This document shows positions 8,889 to 16,762 of a DNA stretch of 37,862 nt, piece by piece; position 1 is the first letter of the stretch; each line of letters opens with the position of its first letter. The notes below the pieces were generated by a model. That model was given only the letters and a program-made list of their open reading frames with translations. It was not told the DNA's origin and made no database searches. This stretch comes from Duganella margarita. Its GTDB lineage: Bacteria > Pseudomonadota > Gammaproteobacteria > Burkholderiales > Burkholderiaceae_D. The position numbers were made by a program, and so were the translations under genes. The stretch lies in NCBI RefSeq assembly GCF_009857535.1, contig NZ_WWCS01000031.1, forward strand, positions 1 to 37,862, in the 5' to 3' direction.

Positions 8889-8979
8889 AAAGAAGCCTAT
8901 GAATGCTTTCATCGCTTCGCTTAACAAGGATTTTAAACCGCAACTGCTAATCAAGTTCAACTCACTAGGAAAAACAATT

Positions 8980-9726
8980 ATGAAAATGGCCCAGAACTTT
9001 ACCCTGATTGCTGCGTTGACCTTAGCATTCGCGTCCATGGCGCGCGCCGAAGAAGCGACACCCGCTCCTGAAGCAAAACCAGATAACGAAGTCAGCTTTA
9101 ACGCTGCCGTTGTCAACGACTACCGCTACCGCGGCGTATCGCAAACGCATCTCGACCCAGCCTTACAGGGCGGCGCAGATTACGTGAACAACCCGACCGG
9201 CTTGTACGTCGGCACCTGGCTGTCGAGCATCAAATGGATCAAGGACGGCGGCGGCGACGGCAGCGTCGAGTGGGATATCTACGCCGGCAAGCGCGGCGCC
9301 ATCACCGACTCGATCAGCTATGACGTCGGCGGTCTGTACTACTTCTACCCGTCCAACAAGCTGCACCCGAGCGCCAATACCTTCGAGCTGTACGGCCAGC
9401 TGTCGTTTGGCCCGGCATCGATCAAGTATTCGCAATCGACCACCAATCTGTTCGGCTTTGCCGACTCCAAGAATTCGGGCTATGTCGATGCCCAGCTGAA
9501 CCAGGAAATCTCCGATGGCTACACGCTGAACCTGCACATCGGCCACCAGAATGTCAAGAACAACGGCGCCGCCAGCTACAGCGATTACAAGGTGGGCCTG
9601 ACCAAAGATTTCGGCGTATTTAGTGTGGCATTGGCGGCGGTCCGTGCCGACACGAATGCATACGTCGGAAACGGGAAGAACCTGGGTAAAACCGGCGCCG
9701 TCCTGACCATTTCCAAAACCTTCTAA
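8980..9726 (+). CDS. TorF family putative porin (Gcw_chp outer-membrane protein)
   Basis: A 248-aa secreted protein. After a signal peptide ending ASMARA-EE and a short Pro/Glu-rich segment, the chain begins VSFNAAVVNDYRYRGVSQT, the signature opening of the TorF/Gcw_chp family, and continues with alternating amphipathic strands to a C-terminal Phe, as in outer-membrane beta-barrels. The start at 8980 is chosen because AGGAAAAA precedes it and the signal peptide is then complete; the frame is open back to 8899, but that ATG sits at the predicted start point of transcription. It is the first gene behind the sigma-54 promoter and is followed by glnK and amtB, so it is expected to be made under nitrogen limitation and could admit nitrogen sources through the outer membrane. 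That role is inferred from context. Confidence 0.88.
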   Translation: MKMAQNFTLIAALTLAFASMARAEEATPAPEAKPDNEVSFNAAVVNDYRYRGVSQTHLDPALQGGADYVNNPTGLYVGTWLSSIKWIKDGGGDGSVEWDIYAGKRGAITDSISYDVGGLYYFYPSNKLHPSANTFELYGQLSFGPASIKYSQSTTNLFGFADSKNSGYVDAQLNQEISDGYTLNLHIGHQNVKNNGAASYSDYKVGLTKDFGVFSVALAAVRADTNAYVGNGKNLGKTGAVLTISKTF

Positions 9727-9737
9727 GCGAGGCCAGT

Positions 9738-10076
9738 ATGAAAATGATTACCGCCATTATCAAGCCGTTCAAGCTTGACGAGGTGCGTGAAGCCCTGTCG
9801 GCGATTAACGTGCAGGGCATTACCGTGACCGAAGTGAAAGGCTTCGGTCGCCAGAAGGGCCACACCGAGCTGTATCGCGGTGCCGAGTATGTCGTGGACT
9901 TCCTGCCGAAGACCAAGATCGAAGCGGCAGTCGACGACGCGGTCGTCGAGCAGGCCATTGAAGCGATTGAAGGCGCTGCCCGCACCGGCAAGATTGGTGA
10001 CGGCAAAATCTTCGTGACCAACCTGGAACAAGTGATCCGCATTCGTACCGGTGAAACCGGCAACGAAGCTCTCTAA
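9738..10076 (+). CDS. glnK: Nitrogen regulatory protein P-II (GlnK)
   Basis: A 112-aa trimeric P-II signalling protein that senses 2-oxoglutarate and ATP/ADP. The T-loop carries the uridylylation site Tyr51 (GHTELYRGAEY), and the C-terminal signature GKIGDGKIFV is intact. Its place directly before amtB, in an operon with a sigma-54 promoter, marks it as the GlnK paralogue that docks on AmtB and blocks ammonium uptake when nitrogen is plentiful, rather than the constitutive GlnB. It starts 11 nt after the TorF gene with GAGG upstream of the ATG. The length and all key residues are normal. Confidence 0.95.
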   Translation: MKMITAIIKPFKLDEVREALSAINVQGITVTEVKGFGRQKGHTELYRGAEYVVDFLPKTKIEAAVDDAVVEQAIEAIEGAARTGKIGDGKIFVTNLEQVIRIRTGETGNEAL

Positions 10077-10089
10077 GAGGATGATGAGA

Positions 10090-11616
10090 ATGAAGAAAAC
10101 TATAACAAGCGTGCTGGCTGGGGTCTCCATCCTGTTTGCATTGGCCGCACCTGTGCACGCCCAGGACGCCAAACCGGCGGATGCGCCGGTCGCTGCGGCT
10201 GCCGCGTCCGCGCCCGCACCGGCCGCTGCGCCGGCGCCTGCCGCGGCTGCACCGGCTGAAGCTGCGCCAGCTGCCGCCGCGGCGCCGACCCCGCAGAAAG
10301 GCGACACCGCCTGGATGATGGTGTCGACCCTGCTGGTGATCCTGATGACGATTCCTGGCCTGGCGCTGTTCTACGGCGGTCTGGTGCGTTCCAAGAACAT
10401 GCTGTCGGTGCTGATGCAAGTGTTCATGGTGTTCGCGCTGATCATCGTGCTGTGGTGCATCTACGGTTACTCGCTGGCGTTCACCGAAGGCAATGCGTTC
10501 TTCGGCAACCTGCATGACCGCACCTTCCTCAACAATATCTGGGATCCGGTCAAAGGCACGTTCGCCTACGCCGCCACCTTCAGCAAAGGCGTTGTGATTC
10601 CCGAGTTCGTGTACGTGGCGTTCCAGGGCACCTTCGCTGCCATCACCTGCGGCCTGATCATCGGCGCCTTCGCCGAACGCGCCAAGTTCACCGCCGTGCT
10701 GGCGTTCATCGTGATCTGGTTCACCTTTGCTTACCTGCCGATGGCGCACATGGTCTGGTTCTGGACCGGCCCGGATGCGATCAAGGATGCCGCCACGCTG
10801 GCATCGGAAACCGCAAAAGGCGGCTTCCTGTTCCAGAAAGGCGCGCTGGACTTCGCCGGCGGCACCGTGGTGCACATCAACGCCGCAGTTGCCGGCCTGG
10901 TCGGCGCCTTCATGATCGGCAAACGCGTCGGCTACGGCCGCGAATCGATGGCCCCGCACTCGGTCACCATGACCATGATCGGCGCCTCGCTGCTGTGGGT
11001 GGGCTGGTTCGGTTTCAACGCCGGTTCGGCGCTGGAAGCTGCTGACATTGCCGGCCTGGCCTTCATCAACACCCTGCTGGCAACCGCCGCCGCCACCGTG
11101 GCCTGGGTCTTCGCCGAATGGATGTTCAAAGGCAAACCATCGATGCTGGGTGGCGCTTCGGGTGCGGTGGCCGGTCTGGTCGCCATCACCCCGGCCTGCG
11201 GTTTCGTCGGGCCAATGGGCGCACTGATCATCGGCCTCCTGGCGGGCGTGGTCTGCCTGTGGGGCGTGAACGGCCTGAAACGCCTGCTGGGCGCGGACGA
11301 CTCGCTGGACGTGTTCGGCGTGCACGGCGTCGGCGGTATCCTGGGTGCGATCCTGACCGGTGTGTTCGCTGCACCGTCGCTCGGCGGCCAGGGCGTATTC
11401 GATTATGTTGCCAACAAGGCATCGGCTGACTACTCGATCTCGTCGCAAGTGATCGTGCAGGCAACCGGCGTTGGCGTGACCATCCTGTGGTCCGGCATCG
11501 TGTCGATCATTGCTTACAAGCTGGTGGACATCGTTATCGGCCTGCGCGTTCCGGAAGAAGAAGAGCGCGAAGGTCTGGACATCACCACCCACGGCGAGTC
11601 GGCGTATCACTCCTAA
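10090..11616 (+). CDS. amtB: Ammonium transporter AmtB
   Basis: An inner-membrane ammonium channel of 508 aa. A cleavable signal peptide (AAPVHAQ) is followed by an unusual Ala/Pro-rich periplasmic stretch of ~50 residues and then the 11-helix Amt core from ~residue 70. Family hallmarks are visible: LFYGGLVRSKN, the first pore His in GGTVVHINAA, the second in DVFGVHGVGG, and a C-terminal tail (GLRVPEEEERE) of the kind that contacts GlnK. The start at 10090 is chosen because AGAGG lies 9 nt upstream; ATGs at 10081 and 10084 are too close to it. It is the last gene of the nitrogen-controlled operon, ending at the terminator at 11645. Confidence 0.95.
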   Translation: MKKTITSVLAGVSILFALAAPVHAQDAKPADAPVAAAAASAPAPAAAPAPAAAAPAEAAPAAAAAPTPQKGDTAWMMVSTLLVILMTIPGLALFYGGLVRSKNMLSVLMQVFMVFALIIVLWCIYGYSLAFTEGNAFFGNLHDRTFLNNIWDPVKGTFAYAATFSKGVVIPEFVYVAFQGTFAAITCGLIIGAFAERAKFTAVLAFIVIWFTFAYLPMAHMVWFWTGPDAIKDAATLASETAKGGFLFQKGALDFAGGTVVHINAAVAGLVGAFMIGKRVGYGRESMAPHSVTMTMIGASLLWVGWFGFNAGSALEAADIAGLAFINTLLATAAATVAWVFAEWMFKGKPSMLGGASGAVAGLVAITPACGFVGPMGALIIGLLAGVVCLWGVNGLKRLLGADDSLDVFGVHGVGGILGAILTGVFAAPSLGGQGVFDYVANKASADYSISSQVIVQATGVGVTILWSGIVSIIAYKLVDIVIGLRVPEEEEREGLDITTHGESAYHS

Positions 11617-11644
11617 ACCCATTCTTAATTAACAAGGTTTCATC

Positions 11645-11673
11645 AAAAAAGCGCCCTGCGGGGCGCTTTTTTT
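11645..11673 (+). terminator. Strong Rho-independent terminator after amtB
   Basis: GCGCCC-TGCG-GGGCGC forms a perfect six-pair GC stem (11651-11666), followed by seven T and preceded by six A, so it may also work on the other strand. It separates the nitrogen operon from gshA. Confidence 0.95.
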
Positions 11674-11744
11674 ATTACCAGCCTTTAAAATGATGTTTTT
11701 GCCCTCATTTGGCATAGTCCGCACGGTAATAAGGAAGTAATAAC

Positions 11745-13046
11745 ATGGTTCCCCACCTCGTCACGGCCCTGAGCGGACCACTGCTCGACCTGGAAGAAAA
11801 AATCCTGGCCGCCACTCCCGCAATCGAACGCTGGTTCCGCCTCGAATGGCAGGAGCACACTCCGCCGTTTTATTGCTCGGTTGATATGAGGAATGCCGGC
11901 TACAAGCTGGCGCCGGTGGATACCAACCTGTTCCCCGGCGGCTTCAATATGCTGGCCACCGAGATGCTGCCGCTGTCGGTGCAGGCAGCCATGGCCGCGA
12001 TCGACAAGTATTGCCCGGACGCGCGCAACCTGCTGCTGATCCCGGAAGTGACCCAGCGCCACCCGACCTACTGGCAGAACGTGGCCCGGCTGATGCAGAT
12101 TTTCCGCCAGACCGGCCTGCATGTGCGGCTCGGTTCGCTGTCGCGGGAGGTCACCGCGCCGACGCCGATCGCTCTGCCGGACGGCAATATGCTGGTGGTG
12201 GAGCCGCTGGTGCGCTCGCCGAACGGCCGCCGCGTCGGCCTGAAAGACTTCGATCCGTGCACGATCCTGCTGAATAACGACCTGTCGGCCGGGATTCCGG
12301 AGATCCTGCAGAACATCCACGAGCAGAGCCTGCTGCCGCCGCTGCACGCCGGCTGGGCGCTGCGCCGCAAGAGCAATCACCTCAACGCCTATGACGAGGT
12401 GTGCAAGAAGTTCGGCAAGCTGATCGGCGTCGATCCGTGGATGCTCAATCCGCTGCACGCCAAGTGCGATGCCGTCAATTTCCGCACCGGCGAGGGCTAT
12501 GACTGCCTGGCCGCCAACATCGACACGCTGCTGGCCAAGATCAAGAAGAAATACAAGGAATACGGCATGAAGGACCAGAAGCCCTTCGTGATCGTCAAGC
12601 CGGACGCCGGCACCTACGGCACCAGCATCCTGACCATCAAGGATTCCAGCGAGATCAAGGACCTGACCCAGGCCCAGCGCGACAAGATGATCGTCATCAA
12701 GGATGGCAAGGAAGTGACCGACTTCATCATCCAGGAAGGCGTGCCGACCTTCGAGAGCATTCGCGAGGCGGTGGCCGAGCCGGTGGTGTACATGATCGAC
12801 CGCTATGTGGTGGGCGGTTTCTACCGCATCCACGCCGAGAAGGGCATCGACCAGAACCTGAACGCGCCGGGCTCGCAGTACGTGCCGCTGGCGTTCGCGC
12901 AGCAGCACGCGGTACCGGACCTCAAGGCCAAGCCGGGTACGGCAGCGCCGAACCGCTTCTATGTGTACGGCGTGGTGGCGCGGCTGGCGCTGCTGGCGGC
13001 GTCGCTGGAAATGGAACGCACCGATCCCAACCCGGAAGTCTATTAG
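11745..13046 (+). CDS. gshA: Glutamate-cysteine ligase, proteobacterial "ferrooxidans" type
   Basis: A 433-aa enzyme for the first step of glutathione synthesis: ATP-dependent joining of glutamate and cysteine. The sequence (WFRLEWQEHTPPFYCSVDMRNAG and, later, VKPDAGTYGTSI) matches the separate glutamate-cysteine ligase family found in Acidithiobacillus and Betaproteobacteria, which differs from E. coli GshA. AAGGAAG stands 9 nt before the ATG. The gene is followed by gshB in the same direction, with a REPIN-like element between them. A promoter is expected in the 70 nt after the amtB terminator, but I see no convincing -35/-10 pair there. Confidence 0.92.
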   Translation: MVPHLVTALSGPLLDLEEKILAATPAIERWFRLEWQEHTPPFYCSVDMRNAGYKLAPVDTNLFPGGFNMLATEMLPLSVQAAMAAIDKYCPDARNLLLIPEVTQRHPTYWQNVARLMQIFRQTGLHVRLGSLSREVTAPTPIALPDGNMLVVEPLVRSPNGRRVGLKDFDPCTILLNNDLSAGIPEILQNIHEQSLLPPLHAGWALRRKSNHLNAYDEVCKKFGKLIGVDPWMLNPLHAKCDAVNFRTGEGYDCLAANIDTLLAKIKKKYKEYGMKDQKPFVIVKPDAGTYGTSILTIKDSSEIKDLTQAQRDKMIVIKDGKEVTDFIIQEGVPTFESIREAVAEPVVYMIDRYVVGGFYRIHAEKGIDQNLNAPGSQYVPLAFAQQHAVPDLKAKPGTAAPNRFYVYGVVARLALLAASLEMERTDPNPEVY

Positions 13047-13119
13047 CGTCGTTGCCGCGAAAGCGGGAATCCATGCTGAGTATGCGTTCTATCGATTCCG
13101 GCGTGCGCCGGAATGACGC
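13047..13119. repeat. REPIN-like palindromic doublet, copy A
   Basis: An intergenic element made of two inverted copies of a ~28-nt unit (CGTCGTTnCCGCGAAAGCGGG-type) flanking a short spacer. Each unit folds on its own. The right-hand one is ATTCCGGCG-TG-CGCCGGAAT, with 9-base perfect arms (13095-13114). It begins immediately after the gshA stop codon. Closely similar elements lie at 33439-33500 and 35007-35078. Confidence 0.8.
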
Positions 13120-13181
13120 CGGGGACGGTACAGGTTTTTAATCTCGGCTAAAATCAGGCATTAACTCTACTGGATGCACCC

Positions 13182-14129
13182 ATGAAAATCGCTTTCCTCG
13201 CCGATCCGCTGTCGACCTTCAAGACCTACAAGGATTCCACCTACGCCATGATGGTGGAGGCAGACCGGCGCGGCCATGAGGTGTACGCCTTCCAGCAGAT
13301 GGACATGGCGGTCGAGCAGGGCGTGGTCACGGCGCGCGTGCAGCGCATCAGCTTCACCGGCGATCCGAAAGACTGGTACCGCGCCGCTGATCCGGTCGAA
13401 ACCAACCTCGGCGAGTTTGACGCCATCCTGCAGCGCAAGGACCCGCCGTTCGACATGGAATATGTCTACAGCACCTACCTGCTGGAGCTGGCCGAGAAGC
13501 AGGGCGCCAAGGTCTTCAACAAGCCGTCCGCCATCCGCGACCACAATGAAAAGGTTGCCATCACCCAGTTCAGCGAGTTCACCTCGCCGACCCTGGTGAC
13601 CGGCGACGAAGCGCGCATCCGCGCCTTCCAGAAGCAGCATGGCGACATCATCCTCAAGCCGCTGGACGGCATGGGCGGCGCCGGCATCTTCCGCATCGGC
13701 GCCGACGGCATGAACCTGGGCTCGGTCATCGAGACGCTGACCGGCAACGGCAAGTACACCATCATGGCCCAGCGCTTCATTCCGGCCATCGACAAGGGCG
13801 ACAAGCGCATCCTGGTGATCAACGGCAAACCGGTGCCGTTCTCGCTGGCGCGCATCCCGCAAAACGGCGAAGTGCGCGGCAACCTGGCGGCCGGCGGCAT
13901 CGGCGTGGCGCAGCCGCTGACCGAGCGCGACTTTGAAATCGCCAATGCGCTGGGACCGATTCTGGCAGCCCGCGGCCTGTTACTGGTAGGATTAGATGTT
14001 ATCGGTGATTTCCTGACGGAAGTAAACGTCACCAGCCCGACCTGCTTCCAGGAGATTACCCAACAGGCCGGCTTCCCGGTGGCGGCCACTTTCATCGATG
14101 CGGTGGAAGCGGCGGCTGCAGGGAAATAA
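13182..14129 (+). CDS. gshB: Glutathione synthetase
   Basis: A 315-aa ATP-grasp enzyme that adds glycine to gamma-glutamylcysteine, the second step of glutathione synthesis. It opens with MKIAFLADPLSTFKTYKDST and shows the expected segments QRKDPPFDMEYVY, NKPSAIRDHNEK, LKPLDGMGGAGIFR (ATP-grasp glycine loop) and EVNVTSPTCFQEI. The length is normal for the GshB family. A possible -10 box TAAAAT lies at 13149-13154, so gshB may have its own promoter in addition to read-through from gshA across the REPIN-like element. The PTS genes follow after 47 nt. Confidence 0.95.
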   Translation: MKIAFLADPLSTFKTYKDSTYAMMVEADRRGHEVYAFQQMDMAVEQGVVTARVQRISFTGDPKDWYRAADPVETNLGEFDAILQRKDPPFDMEYVYSTYLLELAEKQGAKVFNKPSAIRDHNEKVAITQFSEFTSPTLVTGDEARIRAFQKQHGDIILKPLDGMGGAGIFRIGADGMNLGSVIETLTGNGKYTIMAQRFIPAIDKGDKRILVINGKPVPFSLARIPQNGEVRGNLAAGGIGVAQPLTERDFEIANALGPILAARGLLLVGLDVIGDFLTEVNVTSPTCFQEITQQAGFPVAATFIDAVEAAAAGK

Positions 14130-14176
14130 GTCTCCGATGACAAGAAAACTTTAATCCTGACTGGCGGTTTAACAAT

Positions 14177-14584
14177 ATGGTAGGCATACTACTTATGACG
14201 CACGCGCCACTGGGGCAAGCCTTTCTTGCGGCTTGCGCCCACGTGTTCCGTGGTCCCACCGAGCACCTGGAAGCGATCGACGTGATCGCCGACCAGGACC
14301 TCGGCGAAGTCCAGGATCTGGCGGCGGCGGCCATCAAGCGTCTCGACGATGGCGACGGCGTGCTGGTGATCACCGACGTCAAAGGCGGCACCCCCGCCAA
14401 CTGCTGCAACCGGCTGGCCGACGCGGGCCGGGTGGAGGTGATTGCAGGCATCAGTTTGCCGATGCTGCTGCGCGCCATCACCTACCGCCGCGACACGCTG
14501 GATGTGGTGGTCGAGATGGCCCTGGCCGGCGCGCAAAGTGGAGCCGTGCGCGTCGACAACCGGATCCGCGTCGGGGAAACCTGA
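14177..14584 (+). CDS. PTS EIIA component, mannose family (ManX-like)
   Basis: A 135-aa soluble phosphotransferase protein that accepts a phosphate from HPr. It shows the mannose-type EIIA pattern: GILLMTHAPLGQAF, with the phosphorylated His at residue 9, and DVKGGTPANCCNRL. No EIIB, IIC or IID permease gene follows. The gene leads straight into HPr and EI, which is the arrangement of the regulatory, non-transporting PTS of many Betaproteobacteria. It therefore probably signals PEP or carbon status instead of importing sugar; the target is unknown. I see no clear ribosome-binding site before the ATG. Confidence 0.9.
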   Translation: MVGILLMTHAPLGQAFLAACAHVFRGPTEHLEAIDVIADQDLGEVQDLAAAAIKRLDDGDGVLVITDVKGGTPANCCNRLADAGRVEVIAGISLPMLLRAITYRRDTLDVVVEMALAGAQSGAVRVDNRIRVGET

Positions 14585-14623
14585 CGATTTTTTGCAATGC
14601 GCATTGATTGAGACAAAACAAAA

Positions 14624-14893
14624 ATGATTCAGCAAGAACTCGAAATTATTAACAAGCTTGGTTTGCATGCGCGCGCCTCCGCCAAATTTACCCAACTGGC
14701 AGCAAAATACAAAAGCGATGTCTGGCTGACCCGCAATGCACGCCGCATCAACGCCAAGTCCATCATGGGCGTGATGATGCTGGCCGCCGGCAAGGGCGCC
14801 AAGGTGTTGCTGGAAGCGGACGGCGATGATGAAGCCGATTGCGTCGCCGCCCTCAGCGCACTGGTCAACGACAAGTTCGGCGAAGGCGAGTAA
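14624..14893 (+). CDS. ptsH: Phosphocarrier protein HPr
   Basis: An 89-aa phosphocarrier of the PTS. The active His15 lies in LGLHARAS, and Ser46 in NAKSIMGVMML is at the position phosphorylated by HPr kinase. HPr kinase is known in many Betaproteobacteria, so this site may be functional, but hprK is not in this window. It accepts phosphate from EI and passes it to the EIIA encoded just upstream. Its stop codon is close to the EI start. No good ribosome-binding site is visible before the ATG, suggesting coupling to the upstream gene or use of A-rich leader sequence. Confidence 0.95.
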   Translation: MIQQELEIINKLGLHARASAKFTQLAAKYKSDVWLTRNARRINAKSIMGVMMLAAGKGAKVLLEADGDDEADCVAALSALVNDKFGEGE

Positions 14894-14937
14894 TGGGGGC
14901 GGAGCGCAGCCGACCCCGTTTCCCCGCAGGCCCGCCG

Positions 14938-16686
14938 ATGGCCTCGTTCACCTTGCACGGCATTCCGGTGTCGCGCGGCATCGCGATCGGCCGCGCGCAC
15001 CTGATGGCGCCGGCGGCGCTGGACGTCAAGCACTACCTGGTGGCCGAGGAACAGGTCGAGGCCGAAGTCTCCCGTTTGCAGCAGGCGCTGGCCGCCGTCC
15101 ACAAGGAACTGCAAACGCTGTGGAATGAATTGCCCAAGGACGCCCCCACCGAGCTGGGCGCGTTCATCGATGTGCATGCGCTGATCCTGTCCGATCCGAT
15201 GATTTCCGAAGCGCCGCTGGACATCATCCGCGCCCGCCACTACAACGCCGAATGGGCGCTGCTGACCCAGATCGATGAACTGTCGGCGCAGTTCGACGAA
15301 ATCGAAGATCCCTATCTGCGCGAGCGCAAGGCCGACATCCAGCAGGTGGCCGAGCGGGTGCTGAAGGTGCTGATGGGCACCGAGCGCCTGCTGCCGGAGC
15401 CGGCGCCGACCGGCGACGACGAATACCAGCCGCAGATGATCATCGTCGCCCACGATATTTCGCCGGCCGACATGCTGCAATTCCGCGACCGCTCGTTCAT
15501 CGGCTTCGTTACCGATGTCGGCGGCCAGAACTCGCACACGGCCATCGTCGCCCGTTCGCTGGATATTCCGGCGGCGGTCGGCATGTCCGGCGCCTCCACC
15601 CTGATCGAGCAGGACGACTGGCTGATCATCGACGGCGAAGCCGGCGTGGTGATCGCCAATCCGAGCGCGCTGATCCTGAATCAGTACCGCGAACGCCAGG
15701 GCGCCGCCGCCCGCGCGCGCAAGAAGCTGCAAAAGCTGAAGAAGACCCCGGCCATCACCAAGGACGGCACCGAGATCACGCTGCTGGCCAATATCGAGCT
15801 GCCGGACGATTGCCCGGCCGCGCTGGAAGCCGGCGCCAATGGCGTGGGCCTGTTCCGCTCCGAATTCCTGTTCATGGGCCGCAACAACAAGATTCCGTCG
15901 GAAGAAGAGCAGTTCGAGCAGTACAAGAAAGCGGTCACCGCCATGAAGGGCCGGCCGGTCACCATTCGCACGCTGGACATCGGCGCCGACAAGCCGCTCG
16001 ACCAGAGCGAGCAGACGGCATTGAATCCGGCGCTGGGCCTGCGGGCGATCCGCTACTGCCTGGCCGAGCCGCAGATTTTCCTGACCCAGCTGCGGGCGAT
16101 TCTGCGCGCCTCGGCGTTCGGCAAGGTGCGCATCCTGATTCCGATGCTGGCGCACGCGTTCGAGATCGACCAGTCGCTGGCGATGATCGCCCAGGCCAAG
16201 GCCGAGCTGCGCGAGCAGGGCGTCAAGTTCGATGACGACGTCGACGTCGGCGCCATGATCGAGATTCCGGCGGCGGCGCTGGCGCTGCCGATGTTCGTCA
16301 AGCGCATGGACTTCCTGTCGATCGGCACCAATGACCTGATCCAGTACACGCTGGCGATCGACCGGGTTGATTATGAAGTCGCACACCTTTACAATCCGCT
16401 GCATCCGGCTGTGCTGCAATTGATCTCGATGACGATTGCGGCCGGGCATAAAGCCGGGATCGACGTCGCCGTGTGCGGCGAAATGGCGGGCGATGTCAAG
16501 TTGACGCGCCTGCTGCTGGGCATGGGGTTGCGCGAGTTCTCGATGCATCCGGCGCAGCTGCTGTCGGTCAAGCAGGAAATCCTGAACAGCGATCTTGCGC
16601 GCATCATGCCGCAAACCCGCAAGATCATGCGCTCGATGGAACCCAACGTAATTGCAGACGCGGTCGAACAATTACAGTTGATGTGA
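14938..16686 (+). CDS. ptsI: PTS enzyme I (phosphoenolpyruvate-protein phosphotransferase)
   Basis: A 582-aa enzyme that takes phosphate from phosphoenolpyruvate and gives it to HPr. The phosphohistidine domain has His ~200 in GGQNSHTAIVARS; the PEP-binding barrel has FRSEFLFMGR, TIRTLDIGADK, SIGTNDLIQYTLA and the active Cys ~513 in AVCGEMAGD. The start at 14938 gives MASFTLHGIPVSRGIAIG, the usual N-terminus in this group. An earlier in-frame ATG at 14893 overlaps the HPr stop codon (TAATG) and would add 15 residues; it could be the true start by coupling, while 14839 lies deep inside ptsH and is unlikely. It is the last gene of the EIIA-HPr-EI set. Confidence 0.95.
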   Translation: MASFTLHGIPVSRGIAIGRAHLMAPAALDVKHYLVAEEQVEAEVSRLQQALAAVHKELQTLWNELPKDAPTELGAFIDVHALILSDPMISEAPLDIIRARHYNAEWALLTQIDELSAQFDEIEDPYLRERKADIQQVAERVLKVLMGTERLLPEPAPTGDDEYQPQMIIVAHDISPADMLQFRDRSFIGFVTDVGGQNSHTAIVARSLDIPAAVGMSGASTLIEQDDWLIIDGEAGVVIANPSALILNQYRERQGAAARARKKLQKLKKTPAITKDGTEITLLANIELPDDCPAALEAGANGVGLFRSEFLFMGRNNKIPSEEEQFEQYKKAVTAMKGRPVTIRTLDIGADKPLDQSEQTALNPALGLRAIRYCLAEPQIFLTQLRAILRASAFGKVRILIPMLAHAFEIDQSLAMIAQAKAELREQGVKFDDDVDVGAMIEIPAAALALPMFVKRMDFLSIGTNDLIQYTLAIDRVDYEVAHLYNPLHPAVLQLISMTIAAGHKAGIDVAVCGEMAGDVKLTRLLLGMGLREFSMHPAQLLSVKQEILNSDLARIMPQTRKIMRSMEPNVIADAVEQLQLM

Positions 16687-16689
16687 ACT

Positions 16690-16717
16690 GGCGGGACCCA
16701 CCATTCGCGGTCCCGCC
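16690..16717 (+). terminator. Candidate terminator hairpin after ptsI
   Basis: GGCGGGACC (16690-16698) pairs perfectly with GGTCCCGCC (16709-16717) around a 10-nt loop, three bases after the ptsI stop codon. There is no T-run after it, so it may end transcription poorly, need Rho, or mainly protect the 3' end of the message. Confidence 0.55.
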
Positions 16718-16762
16718 CTGATAGATGGCCCGTGGGGCCGCCCCCAAACTACAATCAAAAAA

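Noticed and set aside
8899..8979. Upstream extension of the TorF-family gene to the ATG at 8899
   Set aside because: That ATG coincides with the predicted sigma-54 transcript start and would put 27 residues before a good signal peptide; the ATG at 8980 has a ribosome-binding site.
9820..11622. 600-codon open frame antisense to glnK and amtB
   Set aside because: It spans two clear genes and their junction; the His/Gln/Arg-rich product has no recognisable domain.
14629..16671. 680-codon open frame antisense to HPr and EI
   Set aside because: A GC-rich shadow of strongly conserved ptsH-ptsI; the composition is Arg/Gln/His-rich and no start signal is visible.
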